Source: Marinobacter vinifirmus
GTDB lineage: Bacteria; Pseudomonadota; Gammaproteobacteria; Pseudomonadales; Oleiphilaceae
Length of the DNA: 64,000 nt
Reading direction: 5' to 3'
Assembly: GCF_002258215.1 (NCBI RefSeq)
Contig: NZ_NEFY01000002.1
Span: forward strand, 372,001-436,000
Shown in pieces: positions 9,350 to 18,875 of the stretch. The notes under the pieces were generated by a model that searched no databases, was not told the DNA's origin, and was given only the letters and a program-made list of their open reading frames with translations. Within the stretch, counting starts at the first letter, position 1, and the number at the start of each line of letters is the position of its first letter. The translations under genes were made by a program, and so were the position numbers.

Positions 9350-11194
9350 TTAATTCCGCTCGACTTCTGCGGTGTTTCTCAGGTACTGCTGATAGGCCTG
9401 GTACTCACGCTGCCCCTCAAGCTGTGCCAGGAACTGCTGCAGCTGGCGGTACTCAGGATTATCATCCTGAACCTCACCCGGGTTAACCGCGCTCAGCACG
9501 ATCACCGCAGCCTCGCTACCACCCAGCGCCTTGCCGACAACCGGCTGCTCGCCTTCAGGATGCGGCAGGGAGAACACAGCCTGGGCAATGAACGGATCCA
9601 GTCCTGCCACGTTACGGCCCTCGCCTTCAAAACCCTGCCACTGGTCAGCCATCGGCTGCTCACCGGCTTCTACCGCAGCCACCAGCTCGGCCGCACGGTC
9701 ATCCAGGGCTTTACGGGTTGCACGGCTGGTCAGCAGGTCACGAATCTGGCCTTCAACATCCGCCAACTCCAGCTGGCGCGGCTCCTGATACTCGAGAACC
9801 CGGGCCACCACCGCACGATTATTTTCAACATCGATCAGTTCGGTGTTATAGCCGCCAGTCAGCACGTCGTCAGAGAACAACTGTCGAACCAGTCCGGCGT
9901 GGTCAAACGGCCCAGGGCCGCCGTCGCGAGTTACACCAGAGACTTCCTGAACTTCCAGCCCCAGTTCGGAGGCCGGGCCCGCCAGGTCATCCGCAGCATA
10001 GGCAGCATCCGCCAGCTGGGACCGCACTTCGGCGAAACGCTCGGTTGCCCGGGCACGGGCCAGCTCGTCACGCAGTTCGGCTTCCAGCTCCGCAAATGCC
10101 GGCACATCGGCACGGCGCACTTCTTCAAGGCGAATCAGGTGCACACCAAAGCTGGTTTCCACCGGGCCGGAGGTTTCACCTTCTTCCAGTGAAAACAGCG
10201 CTTGCTCGAAAGCTTCGTCATAAACACCACGACCGGCAAAGCCCAGGTCGCCACCCTCACGGGCGGAAACGGTATCAACCGAGAACTCTTCCGCCAGCGC
10301 AGCGAAGGATTCACCCTCTTCCAGACGCTGCTGGATGGTTGCCATGGTTTGCTCTGCCTCGGCACCCGCTTCAATCAGGATATGGGCGGCACGACGCTCT
10401 TCACGGGCAAAGTCTTCGGCCCGCTCATCATAGTAGCCACGCACTTCCTCGTCGGAGATTTCGATAGCACTTGCCAGCGCATCCAGCGACAGGGTGATGT
10501 AGGCGGCGGAAACCTGTTCCGGTTTACGGAACTGGTCTTTGTTGTCTTCGTAGTATGCCTCGATGTCTGCATCCGATACCGACACCTGGTCGGCTACCGT
10601 ATCGGCATCAATCGTCAGTACGCGGAAGTCCCGGGTCTGGTTCTGGATAGCCAGCAGTTGTTCCGCCTGGGCGGGAACCGCAAGGCCGGTCTGGGCAATC
10701 GCCGCACGGATCTGGTTAACCACGTAGTTCTTGCGCAGGCTTTCACGGAATTCGGCAACACCCATACCCAGGTTACGCACAGTGGCCACAAAGCGGTCGC
10801 GGTTGAACTGGCCATCCACCTGGAACTGGGGCATCTGGGTAATCAGGGAATCGATGTCGGCATCGGAAAGTTCGAGGCCCTGGTTGGCAGCGTCCTGGGT
10901 GAGCACGGCTTCCTGGATCAAAGCCTCCAGAACATCCCGGCGAACCTGGTCTTCATCCACCAGTGACGGATCCGGGTTTTCCATCTGCATGAGGCGTTGC
11001 TGGGTTTCCAGCTGAACGGTGCGCAGGAACTCCCGTTCGGTAATGTCGTTGCCGTTAACGGTGGCCACTTCCGGTTCACCGGTGAAGCCGCCAATGATCG
11101 CGTCCATCCCCCAGATCGACAAGGAAATGATCAAAAGGCCGATAATAACCTTTGCGATGGTGCCCTGGGCATTATCCCGAATATCTTGAAGCAT
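9350..11194 (-). CDS. ppiD: Periplasmic folding helper PpiD (SurA N-terminal and parvulin domains)
   Basis: A 614-residue inner-membrane-anchored periplasmic chaperone that contacts proteins leaving the Sec translocon. One membrane segment lies at about 13-35 after a short cytosolic stretch (MLQDIRDNAQ). A SurA-like chaperone region follows, then a parvulin domain at about 265-360 (AAHILIEAG, GGDLGFAGRG, FGVHLIRLEEV), and a long C-terminal region. I used the ATG at 11194 because AGGAATAAC precedes it and the family starts there; 30 residues further upstream are not conserved. It lies downstream of hupB, as in pseudomonads and enterobacteria. E. coli PpiD is 623 residues. Confidence 0.93.
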   Translation of the reverse strand: MLQDIRDNAQGTIAKVIIGLLIISLSIWGMDAIIGGFTGEPEVATVNGNDITEREFLRTVQLETQQRLMQMENPDPSLVDEDQVRRDVLEALIQEAVLTQDAANQGLELSDADIDSLITQMPQFQVDGQFNRDRFVATVRNLGMGVAEFRESLRKNYVVNQIRAAIAQTGLAVPAQAEQLLAIQNQTRDFRVLTIDADTVADQVSVSDADIEAYYEDNKDQFRKPEQVSAAYITLSLDALASAIEISDEEVRGYYDERAEDFAREERRAAHILIEAGAEAEQTMATIQQRLEEGESFAALAEEFSVDTVSAREGGDLGFAGRGVYDEAFEQALFSLEEGETSGPVETSFGVHLIRLEEVRRADVPAFAELEAELRDELARARATERFAEVRSQLADAAYAADDLAGPASELGLEVQEVSGVTRDGGPGPFDHAGLVRQLFSDDVLTGGYNTELIDVENNRAVVARVLEYQEPRQLELADVEGQIRDLLTSRATRKALDDRAAELVAAVEAGEQPMADQWQGFEGEGRNVAGLDPFIAQAVFSLPHPEGEQPVVGKALGGSEAAVIVLSAVNPGEVQDDNPEYRQLQQFLAQLEGQREYQAYQQYLRNTAEVERN

Positions 11195-11272
11195 GTTATT
11201 CCTGAATCCCTGTTCAAGGTCGTGCGGATGTTTTGTTGGCGAGAAGCTGTTCTGGCAGCCCCTTCTTAACGC

Positions 11273-11302
11273 AAAAAGGCGCACCCTTTACGGAATGCGC
11301 CT
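11273..11302 (-). terminator. Terminator after hupB
   Basis: On the minus strand AGGCGCA pairs with TGCGCCT across a 12-nt loop and is followed by TTTTT. It lies 51 nt after the hupB stop and 79 nt before the ppiD start, so hupB should form its own short transcript. Confidence 0.7.
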
Positions 11303-11352
11303 CGAGTTCCTGCGGCAGCTCCCGCGTGCGAAAGCCGCCAAGGAAAGAACCG

Positions 11353-11625
11353 TTACTTAACGGCGTCTTTCAGGGCCTTACCTGCTTTGAAGCCAGGTAC
11401 TTTAGAGGCCGCGATCTTGATTTCAGCGCCGGTCTGCGGGTTGCGGCCGGTACGGGCTGCACGCTCTTTCACAGAGAAGGTACCGAAACCGATCAGGGTA
11501 ACCTGGTCGCCTTTCTTCAGAGCACCGGTGATGGAGCTGGTCATTGCATCCAGCGCACGGCCAGCTGCTGCTTTGGAAATATCTGCGGATTCTGCAATTG
11601 CGTCGATCAGTTCGGACTTGTTCAC
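11353..11625 (-). CDS. hupB: DNA-binding protein HU-beta
   Basis: A 90-residue HU/IHF-family protein that bends and compacts DNA. The sequence is typical from [20 protein letters not shown] to the C-terminal helix, with the DNA-intercalating beta-arm around [12 protein letters not shown] containing the conserved RNP proline. Translation starts at GTG (11625) with AAGGGG seven nt upstream. It lies between lon and ppiD, the conserved position. A minus-strand TATAAC about 30 nt upstream may be the -10 of its own promoter. Confidence 0.96.
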   Translation of the reverse strand: MNKSELIDAIAESADISKAAAGRALDAMTSSITGALKKGDQVTLIGFGTFSVKERAARTGRNPQTGAEIKIAASKVPGFKAGKALKDAVK

Positions 11626-11686
11626 ACTAAACCCCTTCGATTTCAGGTTGAAGATGTTATAGGTCGGATTTTTTTAGCGGACTTTT

Positions 11687-11709
11687 CCGACTATCGCATA
11701 AGCAGTCGG
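11687..11709. repeat. Small inverted repeat upstream of hupB
   Basis: CCGACT and AGTCGG are separated by 11 nt in the hupB promoter region, about 25 nt upstream of the TATAAC hexamer. A dyad in this place could be an operator, but no regulator is indicated by the sequence. Confidence 0.3.
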
Positions 11710-11782
11710 AGAATTCCATTCTTCTGTTTTTTTATTCCTTGCGGTGTTTCACCGGTGATCGGAATAGGCACATACTGCGCGG

Positions 11783-11833
11783 GAGCCCTTGGTATTGGCT
11801 GCTTCACGGCGAAACAGTTATACCAATGGGCTC
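11783..11833. repeat. Stem-loop in the lon-hupB gap
   Basis: The arms GAGCCCTTGGTAT (11783-11795) and ATACCAATGGGCTC (11820-11833) pair over 13 bp with a single bulge around a 24-nt loop. It starts 29 nt beyond the lon stop on the transcribed minus strand. No T-run follows, so it may be a 3' mRNA-protecting stem or a factor-aided terminator and not an intrinsic terminator. Confidence 0.55.
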
Positions 11834-11861
11834 TCCGACGTGTCAACAACTCATCCCGTCA

Positions 11862-14279
11862 TTAATGAGTATTTATGCGCTCGGTAACATCACTGGCATC
11901 TTCTTTTGCTTTCGAAGACGCCGCTTTGCCAGGGGCATTTTCGGCAGACGGATCCGGTGCGTATTCCAGGGCAATGTCCAGCACCTCGTCAATCCACTTC
12001 ACCGGACGAATCTCCAGCGACTCCTTGATATTATCCGGTATCTCCTTGAGATCACGGACATTTTCATCAGGAATCAGAATGGTCTTGATGCCACCACGGT
12101 GGGCTGCCAGCAACTTTTCCTTCAGTCCGCCGATCGGCAGTACCCTGCCCCGCAATGTGATCTCACCGGTCATGGCCACATCGGCCCGCACAGGAATTCG
12201 GGTCAGTGCAGAAACCAGTGCGGTGCACATGCCGATACCGGCGCTCGGGCCGTCTTTCGGGGTTGCACCTTCCGGAACGTGGATGTGCAGATCGTGCTTT
12301 TCATGGAAATCGTCAGCAATTCCAAGCCCTGCTGCACGGCTGCGAACCACGGTGAGCGCAGTCTGGATAGACTCCTGCATCACATCACCCAGAGAACCGG
12401 TTTTCACCACCCGGCCCTTACCCGGAGTCAGGGCGCATTCGATGGTCAGCAGTTCGCCGCCCACCTGGGTCCAGGCCAGGCCCGTCACCTGGCCAACCTG
12501 GTTGTTCTCCTCGGCCAGGCCGTACTTGAACTTCTTCACGCCGGAATAATCTTCCAGCATGTCCGGCGTCAGGGTAATAGAAGCGTTATCACTGCTCTCT
12601 ACGTGCTCACGCACCACCTTACGGCAGATCTTGGCAATCTCCCGCTCCAGGCCACGCACACCGGCTTCCCGGGTGTAGTAGCGGATCAGGTCGCGCAGGG
12701 TCTCTTCCGGCAGTTTGAGCTCGTCCTTACGCAGGCCATTAGCCTTGATCTGCTTGGGCAGCAGGTAACGCAGCGCAATGTTGACCTTCTCGTCTTCGGT
12801 GTAACCCGGAATCCGGATGATCTCCATACGGTCCAGCAACGCCGGCGGAATATCCATGGAGTTGGAGGTACACACGAACATCACATCCGAAAGATCATAA
12901 TCCACTTCCAGGTAATGGTCGTTGAAGGTGTGGTTCTGTTCCGGGTCCAGGACCTCAAGCAGGGCCGACGCCGGGTCACCCCGATGGTCCATACCCATCT
13001 TGTCGATTTCATCGAACAGGAACAGCGGGTTCTTCACCTCTACCTTGGCCAGCTTCTGCAACAGCTTGCCCGGCAAAGCGCCGATGTAAGTTTTGCGATG
13101 ACCACGGATTTCCGCTTCGTCACGCACGCCACCCAGGGCCATGCGGGTGTATTTCCGGTTGGTAGCCTTGGCAATGGACTGCCCCAGCGAGGTCTTGCCC
13201 ACACCGGGAGGCCCTACCAGGCACAATACCGGCCCTTTGACCTTCTTCACCCGGCTTTGCACCGCCAGGTACTCAAGGATGCGCTTTTTGACTTCATCCA
13301 GGCCGTAGTGGTCCCGGTCGAGAATCTCGCGCGCTTTTTCCAGGTCGTGGCGAACGCGGCTGCGCTTTTTCCACGGCACTGCCAGCATCCAGTCGATGTA
13401 GCCCCGCACTACCGTGGCTTCGGCAGACATGGGAGACATCATCTTCAGCTTGTTCAGCTCCGCTTCGGTCTTCTTGCGGGCTTCTTCCGGCAGGCCGGCC
13501 TGCTCGAGCTTCTGCTCCAGCTCTTCAAAATCGTTGTTACCCTCACCCAGATTGCCCATCTCTTTCTGGATGGCCTTCATCTGTTCGTTCAGGTAATACT
13601 CCCGCTGGCTGCGCTCCATCTGCTTCTTCACGCGGCCACGGATGCGTTTTTCAACCTCGATCAGGTCGATCTCGCCGTCCAGCTTGCCCAGCAGCAGGTC
13701 TACCCGCTTGCGTACATCCAGGGCTTCCAGCAGTTCCTGCTTCTCCGGAATGCGCATATCCAGGTGCGCGGCCATGGTGTCTACCAGGCGCTCCAGCTCA
13801 TTGATGCCGGTAAGCGCATTGGACACTTCCGAAGGCACTTTCTTGGACAGTTTTACGAACTTCTCGAATTCGCCCATCAGGGTCTTGGTGAGAACGTCTT
13901 CTTCGCGCTCGGGCAAAGACTCCTCATCCATCAGAACAGCCTGGCCGGTCAGGAAGTCGGCTTCTTCAATGCCGGTAATGCTGGCCCGGGCATTACCTTC
14001 AACCAGCACTTTAACGGTGCCGTCCGGTAACCGGAGCATCTGCAGCACAGTAGCCAGCGTGCCCATGTCGAACACATCTTTCGGGCCCGGCTCGTCGGTA
14101 GAAGCGTCTTTCTGGGCGACCAGAAGGATTTCCTTGCTGCCCTCCATCGCGGCTTCCAGGGCCTGGATGGATTTTTCTCGGCCCACAAACAGTGGCACCA
14201 CCATGTGCGGAAATACCACCACATCCCGCAGCGGGAGCAGCGGATATTCTTGCACGGTTTCTTCAGGTATACGGGTCAT
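11862..14279 (-). CDS. lon: ATP-dependent protease Lon
   Basis: An 805-residue LonA protease that unfolds and degrades damaged and regulatory proteins in the cytosol. Domains in order: substrate-binding LAN domain ([20 protein letters not shown]), coiled helical region, AAA+ module with Walker [12 protein letters not shown] and Walker [12 protein letters not shown], and a Ser-Lys protease domain with the nucleophile in [12 protein letters not shown]. It is about 20 residues longer than E. coli Lon because of a hydrophilic C-terminal tail (residues from about 775). ATG 14279 has AGAGGA upstream. It is separated from clpX by a strong terminator, so it has its own promoter. Confidence 0.96.
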   Translation of the reverse strand: MTRIPEETVQEYPLLPLRDVVVFPHMVVPLFVGREKSIQALEAAMEGSKEILLVAQKDASTDEPGPKDVFDMGTLATVLQMLRLPDGTVKVLVEGNARASITGIEEADFLTGQAVLMDEESLPEREEDVLTKTLMGEFEKFVKLSKKVPSEVSNALTGINELERLVDTMAAHLDMRIPEKQELLEALDVRKRVDLLLGKLDGEIDLIEVEKRIRGRVKKQMERSQREYYLNEQMKAIQKEMGNLGEGNNDFEELEQKLEQAGLPEEARKKTEAELNKLKMMSPMSAEATVVRGYIDWMLAVPWKKRSRVRHDLEKAREILDRDHYGLDEVKKRILEYLAVQSRVKKVKGPVLCLVGPPGVGKTSLGQSIAKATNRKYTRMALGGVRDEAEIRGHRKTYIGALPGKLLQKLAKVEVKNPLFLFDEIDKMGMDHRGDPASALLEVLDPEQNHTFNDHYLEVDYDLSDVMFVCTSNSMDIPPALLDRMEIIRIPGYTEDEKVNIALRYLLPKQIKANGLRKDELKLPEETLRDLIRYYTREAGVRGLEREIAKICRKVVREHVESSDNASITLTPDMLEDYSGVKKFKYGLAEENNQVGQVTGLAWTQVGGELLTIECALTPGKGRVVKTGSLGDVMQESIQTALTVVRSRAAGLGIADDFHEKHDLHIHVPEGATPKDGPSAGIGMCTALVSALTRIPVRADVAMTGEITLRGRVLPIGGLKEKLLAAHRGGIKTILIPDENVRDLKEIPDNIKESLEIRPVKWIDEVLDIALEYAPDPSAENAPGKAASSKAKEDASDVTERINTH

Positions 14280-14320
14280 AGGGAATCCTCTGACAGCGTT
14301 TCTTTCAGCATATCACCCAT

Positions 14321-14346
14321 CATTGGGGCGCAGACAAAAATTGCAA
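14321..14346 (-). promoter_or_regulatory. Possible heat-shock (sigma-32) promoter of lon
   Basis: On the minus strand TTGCAA (14346-14341) and CCCCAATG (14328-14321) are 12 nt apart, resembling the sigma-32 pattern CTTGAA and CCCCATNT. The second element ends 41 nt before the lon start codon. The spacing is slightly short and the -35 imperfect, so this is a suggestion supported mainly by lon being a heat-shock gene in relatives. Confidence 0.35.
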
Positions 14347-14405
14347 TCTTTTTACGAAAGGAAAGCACGGGCGGGATGATGCGGTTTTGTGAAAGCAGGC
14401 CAATG

Positions 14406-14431
14406 AAAAAGGGGCGTTGCCGCCCCTTTTT
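14406..14431 (-). terminator. Terminator after clpX
   Basis: A perfect 11-bp stem, AAAAAGGGGCG with CGCCCCTTTTT, closes a 4-nt loop 25 nt past the clpX stop. Both flanks support a T-run on the minus strand. Confidence 0.9.
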
Positions 14432-14456
14432 CTGATGCACCATGACGGTCCGGAAA

Positions 14457-15740
14457 TCAGTCTTCCGGTACTGCCTTGGCGTGATCGCTGCTGGCGTAGA
14501 TCTTGAAGGGCTCGGAATCGCCCTTGATCACGCTTTCATCAATCACCACCTTGGACACATCGTGCTCGGATGGAATCTGGTACATGGTATCCAGCAGGGT
14601 GGCTTCCATGATGGAGCGCAGGCCCCGGGCACCGGTCTTGCGTTCCATGGCCTTTCTGGCCACCGCGCGCAGGGCGTCTTCCCGGAAATCCAGCTCCACA
14701 CCTTCCATATCGAACAGTTTCTGGTACTGCTTGGTCAGTGCGTTCTTGGGCTCGGTCAGGATCTGCACCAGGGCCTCTTCGTCCAGCTCGGTCAGGGTTG
14801 CCACAACCGGCAAACGACCGACGAACTCGGGAATCAGGCCGAACTTCACAAGGTCCTCGGTTTCCACAACACGGATGATGTCGCCGGTGTTCTTGCTGTC
14901 GTCCGGGCTCTTCACCGTAGCGGAGAAACCGATGGAGCTGCGCTCGGACCGTTCCTGGATCACCTTTTCCAGGCCAGCGAAGGCACCACCACAGATAAAC
15001 AGCATGTTGGTGGTATCAACCTGCAGGAACTCCTGCTGCGGATGCTTGCGGCCACCCTGGGGCGGAACCGATGCTACCGTGCCTTCGATCAGCTTAAGCA
15101 GTGCCTGCTGAACACCCTCACCGGAAACGTCCCGGGTAATGGAGGGGTTGTCAGACTTGCGGGAAATCTTGTCGATTTCATCGATGTACACAATGCCGCG
15201 CTGGGCCTTGTCGACATCGTAGTCGCACTTCTGCAGCAGCTTCTGGATGATGTTTTCAACATCCTCACCCACATAACCGGCTTCGGTCAGCGTGGTGGCA
15301 TCGGCAATGGTAAACGGCACATTAAGCATGCGGGCCAGGGTTTCGGCCAGCAAGGTCTTACCGCTACCGGTCGGCCCGATCAGCAGGATGTTACTCTTGC
15401 CCAGCTCAACGTCGCTCTTGCCTTCACCATAACGCAGACGCTTGTAGTGGTTGTACACCGCTACAGACAGAACCACCTTGGCGCGATCCTGGCCGATCAC
15501 ATATTCGTTCAGGGTCTCCCGGATTTCCGCAGGAGTGGGCAGCCGGTCGCTGGCCTCTTCCTGGGAATTTTCCTGGATTTCTTCCCGAATAATATCGTTA
15601 CACAGGTCTACACACTCGTCGCAGATGAACACCGAGGGCCCTGCAATGAGCTTACGGACTTCATGCTGGCTCTTTCCACAAAACGAGCAGTACAGCAACT
15701 TGCCGTTATCGTCGCCTCTGCCGTTTCTTTCATCTGCCAT
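14457..15740 (-). CDS. clpX: Clp protease ATPase subunit ClpX
   Basis: A 427-residue AAA+ unfoldase that feeds substrates to ClpP. An N-terminal zinc-binding domain uses C18, C21, C40 and C43. Walker A (GPTGSGKT) is at 122-129, the pore loop GYVG follows, then Walker [11 protein letters not shown] and the GRKHP loop. I chose ATG 15740 because it reproduces the family N-terminus (E. coli ClpX 424 residues) and has AGAGG upstream; 11 further residues upstream are unsupported. It follows clpP by 76 nt on the same strand. Confidence 0.97.
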   Translation of the reverse strand: MADERNGRGDDNGKLLYCSFCGKSQHEVRKLIAGPSVFICDECVDLCNDIIREEIQENSQEEASDRLPTPAEIRETLNEYVIGQDRAKVVLSVAVYNHYKRLRYGEGKSDVELGKSNILLIGPTGSGKTLLAETLARMLNVPFTIADATTLTEAGYVGEDVENIIQKLLQKCDYDVDKAQRGIVYIDEIDKISRKSDNPSITRDVSGEGVQQALLKLIEGTVASVPPQGGRKHPQQEFLQVDTTNMLFICGGAFAGLEKVIQERSERSSIGFSATVKSPDDSKNTGDIIRVVETEDLVKFGLIPEFVGRLPVVATLTELDEEALVQILTEPKNALTKQYQKLFDMEGVELDFREDALRAVARKAMERKTGARGLRSIMEATLLDTMYQIPSEHDVSKVVIDESVIKGDSEPFKIYASSDHAKAVPED

Positions 15741-15816
15741 TGAAATACCTCTGTTCTTCGTTGGTCGGCGCAATCAAACAGTACGCCGACCAGGGATGAT
15801 GCGATGACTTTCAGTA

Positions 15817-16452
15817 TTAGTTATTCGATACGCGCTTATCAAGTACTGTATCGATCAACCCGTACTCCTTCGCCTGGACCGGGTCCATGAAATTATCACG
15901 GTCGGTATCACGGGCGATGGTCTCCAGGTCCTGGCCGGTATGGTGGGCCAGAATGGAGTTCAGGGTATGGCGAATCTTCAGAATCTCGCGGGTGTGGATC
16001 TCGATATCCGTTGCCTGGCCCTGATATCCGCCCAGCGGCTGGTGGATCATCACGCGGGAATTGGGCAGGCAGGCACGCTTGCCCTTGGCACCACCGGCAA
16101 GCAGGAAAGCACCCATGCTGGCCGCCTGGCCAATACACAGGGTAGAAACGTCCGGCTTGATGAACTGCATGGTGTCGTAGATCGACATACCCGCAGTTAC
16201 GGAGCCACCCGGGCTGTTGATGTACAGGTGGATATCTTTGTCCGGGTTTTCGGATTCCAGGAATAGCAGCTGGGCAACCACAAGGTTCGCCATGTGATCT
16301 TCAACCGGGCCAACCAGGAAAATCACCCGCTCCTTGAGCAGACGTGAATAAATGTCGAAGGAACGCTCTCCACGTGCCGTCTGTTCAATTACCATCGGCA
16401 CCAGACCGGCGCTGGTTATCATTGTAGGGCCATCAAACGGTTTCTGCGTCAT
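15817..16452 (-). CDS. clpP: Clp protease proteolytic subunit ClpP
   Basis: A 211-residue serine peptidase that assembles into a tetradecameric barrel. The catalytic triad is visible and one residue offset from the E. coli precursor: S112 ([11 protein letters not shown]), H137 (VMIHQPLGG) and D186. A short propeptide-like N-terminus precedes [20 protein letters not shown] lies 11 nt before the ATG. tig, clpP and clpX lie in order on one strand, but a stem-loop separates tig from clpP, so clpP-clpX probably has its own promoter. Confidence 0.97.
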   Translation of the reverse strand: MTQKPFDGPTMITSAGLVPMVIEQTARGERSFDIYSRLLKERVIFLVGPVEDHMANLVVAQLLFLESENPDKDIHLYINSPGGSVTAGMSIYDTMQFIKPDVSTLCIGQAASMGAFLLAGGAKGKRACLPNSRVMIHQPLGGYQGQATDIEIHTREILKIRHTLNSILAHHTGQDLETIARDTDRDNFMDPVQAKEYGLIDTVLDKRVSNN

Positions 16453-16565
16453 GTGCGCCTGAACTCCTTATGGACAATGGGCATGGACTCCTGCGGAGGA
16501 TATCCTGAATCGGCGATCAGGACACCCCTGAATACTTATACTCTGCCAGCAGTAAGCCCAGATGA

Positions 16566-16590
16566 AAACAGCCGGACACGCCGGCTGTTT
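16566..16590 (-). terminator. Terminator after tig
   Basis: AAACAGCCGG pairs perfectly with CCGGCTGTTT across a 5-nt loop, followed by TTTTC on the minus strand, 36 nt beyond the tig stop. Confidence 0.8.
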
Positions 16591-16626
16591 CCAGAAAGCG
16601 GCACCGGGCACCAGGCCCGGGCCTGA

Positions 16627-17931
16627 TCAGCGCTGCTGCTGACCAGCGGCTACTGCTTCTTCGTACTTCATTTTCTTCTCGCTCACCTTGGCCTGGGCCA
16701 GGACGTGGTCAACCACGGCATCTTCCAGCACAGAAGACTCAACCTGGGCCTTCTGATCCGGGTTGCTGCTGAAGTGGGCGATAACTTCGTCCGGCTGCTC
16801 GTAGGTAGAAGCGATTTCCTGGATCTTCTCTTCAACCTTGGCGTCGTCGGCTTTCAGGTCGTTCTTCTTGACCACTTCCTGGAACAGCAGGCCGGTCTTC
16901 ACGCGGCGCTTGGCCTGGTCTTCAAAGATTTCCTTCGGCAGCTGCTGGAAGTCAACCTGGCCACCGAAACGCTGAACAGCGTCCTGGCGCAGACGGTCGA
17001 TTTCCTGGTCTACCAGGGCAGACGGAATGTCCAGCTCGGTGGTCGCCAGCAGGCCTTCAACAACGTCGTTCTTGACCTTGTTGGAAACCGCCTGCTTGAG
17101 CTCGCGCTCCATGTTCTTCTTCACTTCCTCACGGAAGGCCGCTTCGTCTTCGGCTTCGATACCGAACTTCTGGAAGAACTCTTCGTTCAGTTCAGGCAGC
17201 TGCGGCTCTTCAACGTTGTGAATGGTGATAGCGAACTTGGCAGGCTTACCGGCCAGGTCTTCGTTGTGGTAATCCGCAGGGAATTCCACGTCGATTTCCA
17301 GCTCTTCGCCGGCCTTACCACCAACAATGCCCTTCTCGAAGCCCGGAATCATCTGGCCGGAGCCCAGGGTCAGGCGATGGCCTTCAGCGGAGCCGCCTTC
17401 GAACTCTTCACCGTCGATGGAGCCTTTGAAGTCGATGGTAACAACGTCCTTGTTCTTGGACTTGCGCTTCACTTCCTTCATGGTGGCCTGCTGACGACGC
17501 AGGTTATCGATCATGGTATCGATGTCTTTGTCAGTCACTTCAGACACCGGCTTCTCGACTTCAACCTTGCTCAGGTCGCCCAGCTCGATTTCCGGCAGCA
17601 CTTCAAAGATAGCCACGAACTCGAGGTCTTTGCCCTCTTCCATGGTCTTCGGCTCGAACCGCGGCCAGCCGGCCGGGTTAACGTCCTGCTCCTGCAGTGC
17701 CTTGATGTAGTTGTCGCGCATAACCTCGCCAACAATTTCCTGGCGGATGCTGTCACCGAAACGACGCTTGACCACGCTCATGGGCACCTTGCCAGGGCGG
17801 AAACCGTTCAGGCGAACAGTACGGGCAGTTTCCTGCAGGCGTTTCTGGACCGCCTGGTCGATTTCCTGGGCGGGCACACCAATCGTCATGCGACGCTCGA
17901 TGTTGGAGGTCGTTTCAACAGACACTTGCAT
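16627..17931 (-). CDS. tig: Trigger factor
   Basis: A 434-residue ribosome-bound chaperone and peptidyl-prolyl isomerase acting on nascent chains. Seen: the ribosome-binding signature GFRPGKVPMSVVKRRFG near residues 44-60, an FKBP-type domain in the middle (FKGSIDGEEFEGGSAEGH, IPGFEKGIVGGKAGEE), and the helical C-terminal arms. Length matches E. coli (432). The ATG at 17931 is preceded by GAGGA. It is transcribed toward clpP and lies downstream of the tRNA cluster on the same strand with 217 nt between, so read-through from the tRNA promoter is possible. Confidence 0.96.
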   Translation of the reverse strand: MQVSVETTSNIERRMTIGVPAQEIDQAVQKRLQETARTVRLNGFRPGKVPMSVVKRRFGDSIRQEIVGEVMRDNYIKALQEQDVNPAGWPRFEPKTMEEGKDLEFVAIFEVLPEIELGDLSKVEVEKPVSEVTDKDIDTMIDNLRRQQATMKEVKRKSKNKDVVTIDFKGSIDGEEFEGGSAEGHRLTLGSGQMIPGFEKGIVGGKAGEELEIDVEFPADYHNEDLAGKPAKFAITIHNVEEPQLPELNEEFFQKFGIEAEDEAAFREEVKKNMERELKQAVSNKVKNDVVEGLLATTELDIPSALVDQEIDRLRQDAVQRFGGQVDFQQLPKEIFEDQAKRRVKTGLLFQEVVKKNDLKADDAKVEEKIQEIASTYEQPDEVIAHFSSNPDQKAQVESSVLEDAVVDHVLAQAKVSEKKMKYEEAVAAGQQQR

Positions 17932-18148
17932 GGAAGATCCTCAAATTACAGATTCTGTATGTGAATGAAAATTAAAACAAAATCCCGAATGAAGCGGTTC
18001 ACCTCAAAGGGACGCAAAATTAAAAGCCGGTAGTTTATCACGGTTTACCCTGCCGAGAGAATCACCCGACACGACGGAATAACGGTTTGAGACCAGCACC
18101 ACAACCGGACTGGACAAAAGATGGGGACAAATCAGAAAAAAGAAAGGG

Positions 18149-18233
18149 TGGTGCGAGAGGAGAGACTTGAACTCTCACGGGTTGCCCCGCTGGAACCTAA
18201 ATCCAGTGCGTCTACCAATTCCGCCACTCTCGC
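18149..18233 (-). tRNA. tRNA-Leu(UAG)
   Basis: An 85-nt tRNA with 7-bp acceptor stem GCGAGAG/CTCTCGC, A discriminator and encoded CCA. The anticodon stem CTGGA/TCCAG holds loop TTTAGGT, giving anticodon UAG. A long variable arm (class II) and GTTCAAGTC T-loop support leucine. Confidence 0.96.
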
Positions 18234-18299
18234 ATATCCGTCGCAGCACCGATCCCGGAACGGGAAGGTCAGAACCGCGGAAACAAACAAGGGGAAAAG

Positions 18300-18376
18300 T
18301 GGGGTGGACGAAGGGGTTCGAACCCTCGACCGCAGGAGTCACAATCCTGAGCTCTACCAACTGAGCTACGTCCACC
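18300..18376 (-). tRNA. tRNA-His(GUG)
   Basis: The acceptor stem GTGGACG/CGTCCAC carries the extra 5' G(-1) opposite a C discriminator, the histidine identity pair, and CCA is encoded. The anticodon loop in CAGGA/TCCTG contains GTG. Confidence 0.97.
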
Positions 18377-18463
18377 ACATCAGGGAGGTACCTTACGGTA
18401 CGCATCTGCTTACTTCAACTTTGCTGGTTCGGCGAGTCCGGTGCCAACCTGCTTCGAGCAGTA

Positions 18464-18540
18464 TGGCGCGCCCGGCAGGACTCGAACCTGCGACCATCCG
18501 CTTAGAAGGCGGATGCTCTATCCAGCTGAGCTACGGGCGC
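18464..18540 (-). tRNA. tRNA-Arg(UCU)
   Basis: A 77-nt cloverleaf with acceptor GCGCCCG/CGGGCGC, G discriminator and encoded CCA. The anticodon loop CTTCTAA within TCCGC/GCGGA gives UCU, reading the rare AGA/AGG arginine codons. Confidence 0.96.
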
Positions 18541-18573
18541 TTGACCGTTCGCCCACCTGAACATCCAGAAAAA

Positions 18574-18650
18574 TGGTCGGGGTAGAGAGATTCGAACTCC
18601 CGACATCCTGCTCCCAAAGCAGGCGCGCTACCAGACTGCGCTATACCCCG
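18574..18650 (-). tRNA. tRNA-Pro(UGG)
   Basis: A 77-nt cloverleaf with acceptor CGGGGTA/TACCCCG, A discriminator and encoded CCA. The anticodon loop in CCTGC/GCAGG contains TGG. It is the first gene of the Pro-Arg-His-Leu cluster on the minus strand. Confidence 0.97.
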
Positions 18651-18688
18651 TTAACTGAACAACAAGTGCCTCAGCAAAGTTGGCGCGC

Positions 18689-18717
18689 ATATTACCGGCG
18701 CCTGAGGCATCCGTCAA
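18689..18717 (-). promoter_or_regulatory. Promoter of the tRNA cluster
   Basis: On the minus strand TTGACG (18717-18712) and TAATAT (18694-18689) are separated by 17 nt. The next bases, GCGCGCC, form a GC-rich discriminator of the kind found in stringently controlled stable-RNA promoters. Predicted transcription starts about 30 nt before tRNA-Pro. Confidence 0.85.
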
Positions 18718-18875
18718 CACGGATTTTAAAAAACCTGCGTATAACGTTGATTCAGAAGACTGCCTGCCCCGGCAAAAGTTCCCTCCGGGAAGCTACATTG
18801 GCGTTCACGCCGAAGCATGAGACAATGCGCTGCCTCACTTCACCACTATTCATGCCCAACCGACAAGACGGAAAC

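Noticed and set aside
18121-18585. Apparent coding frames across the tRNA cluster
   Set aside because: They read through four complete tRNA cloverleaves and have no protein family character.
18573-18875. N-terminal extension of FolD of about 100 residues
   Set aside because: It would translate the tRNA-Pro gene and its promoter, and FolD proteins begin at the MSAKLING equivalent.
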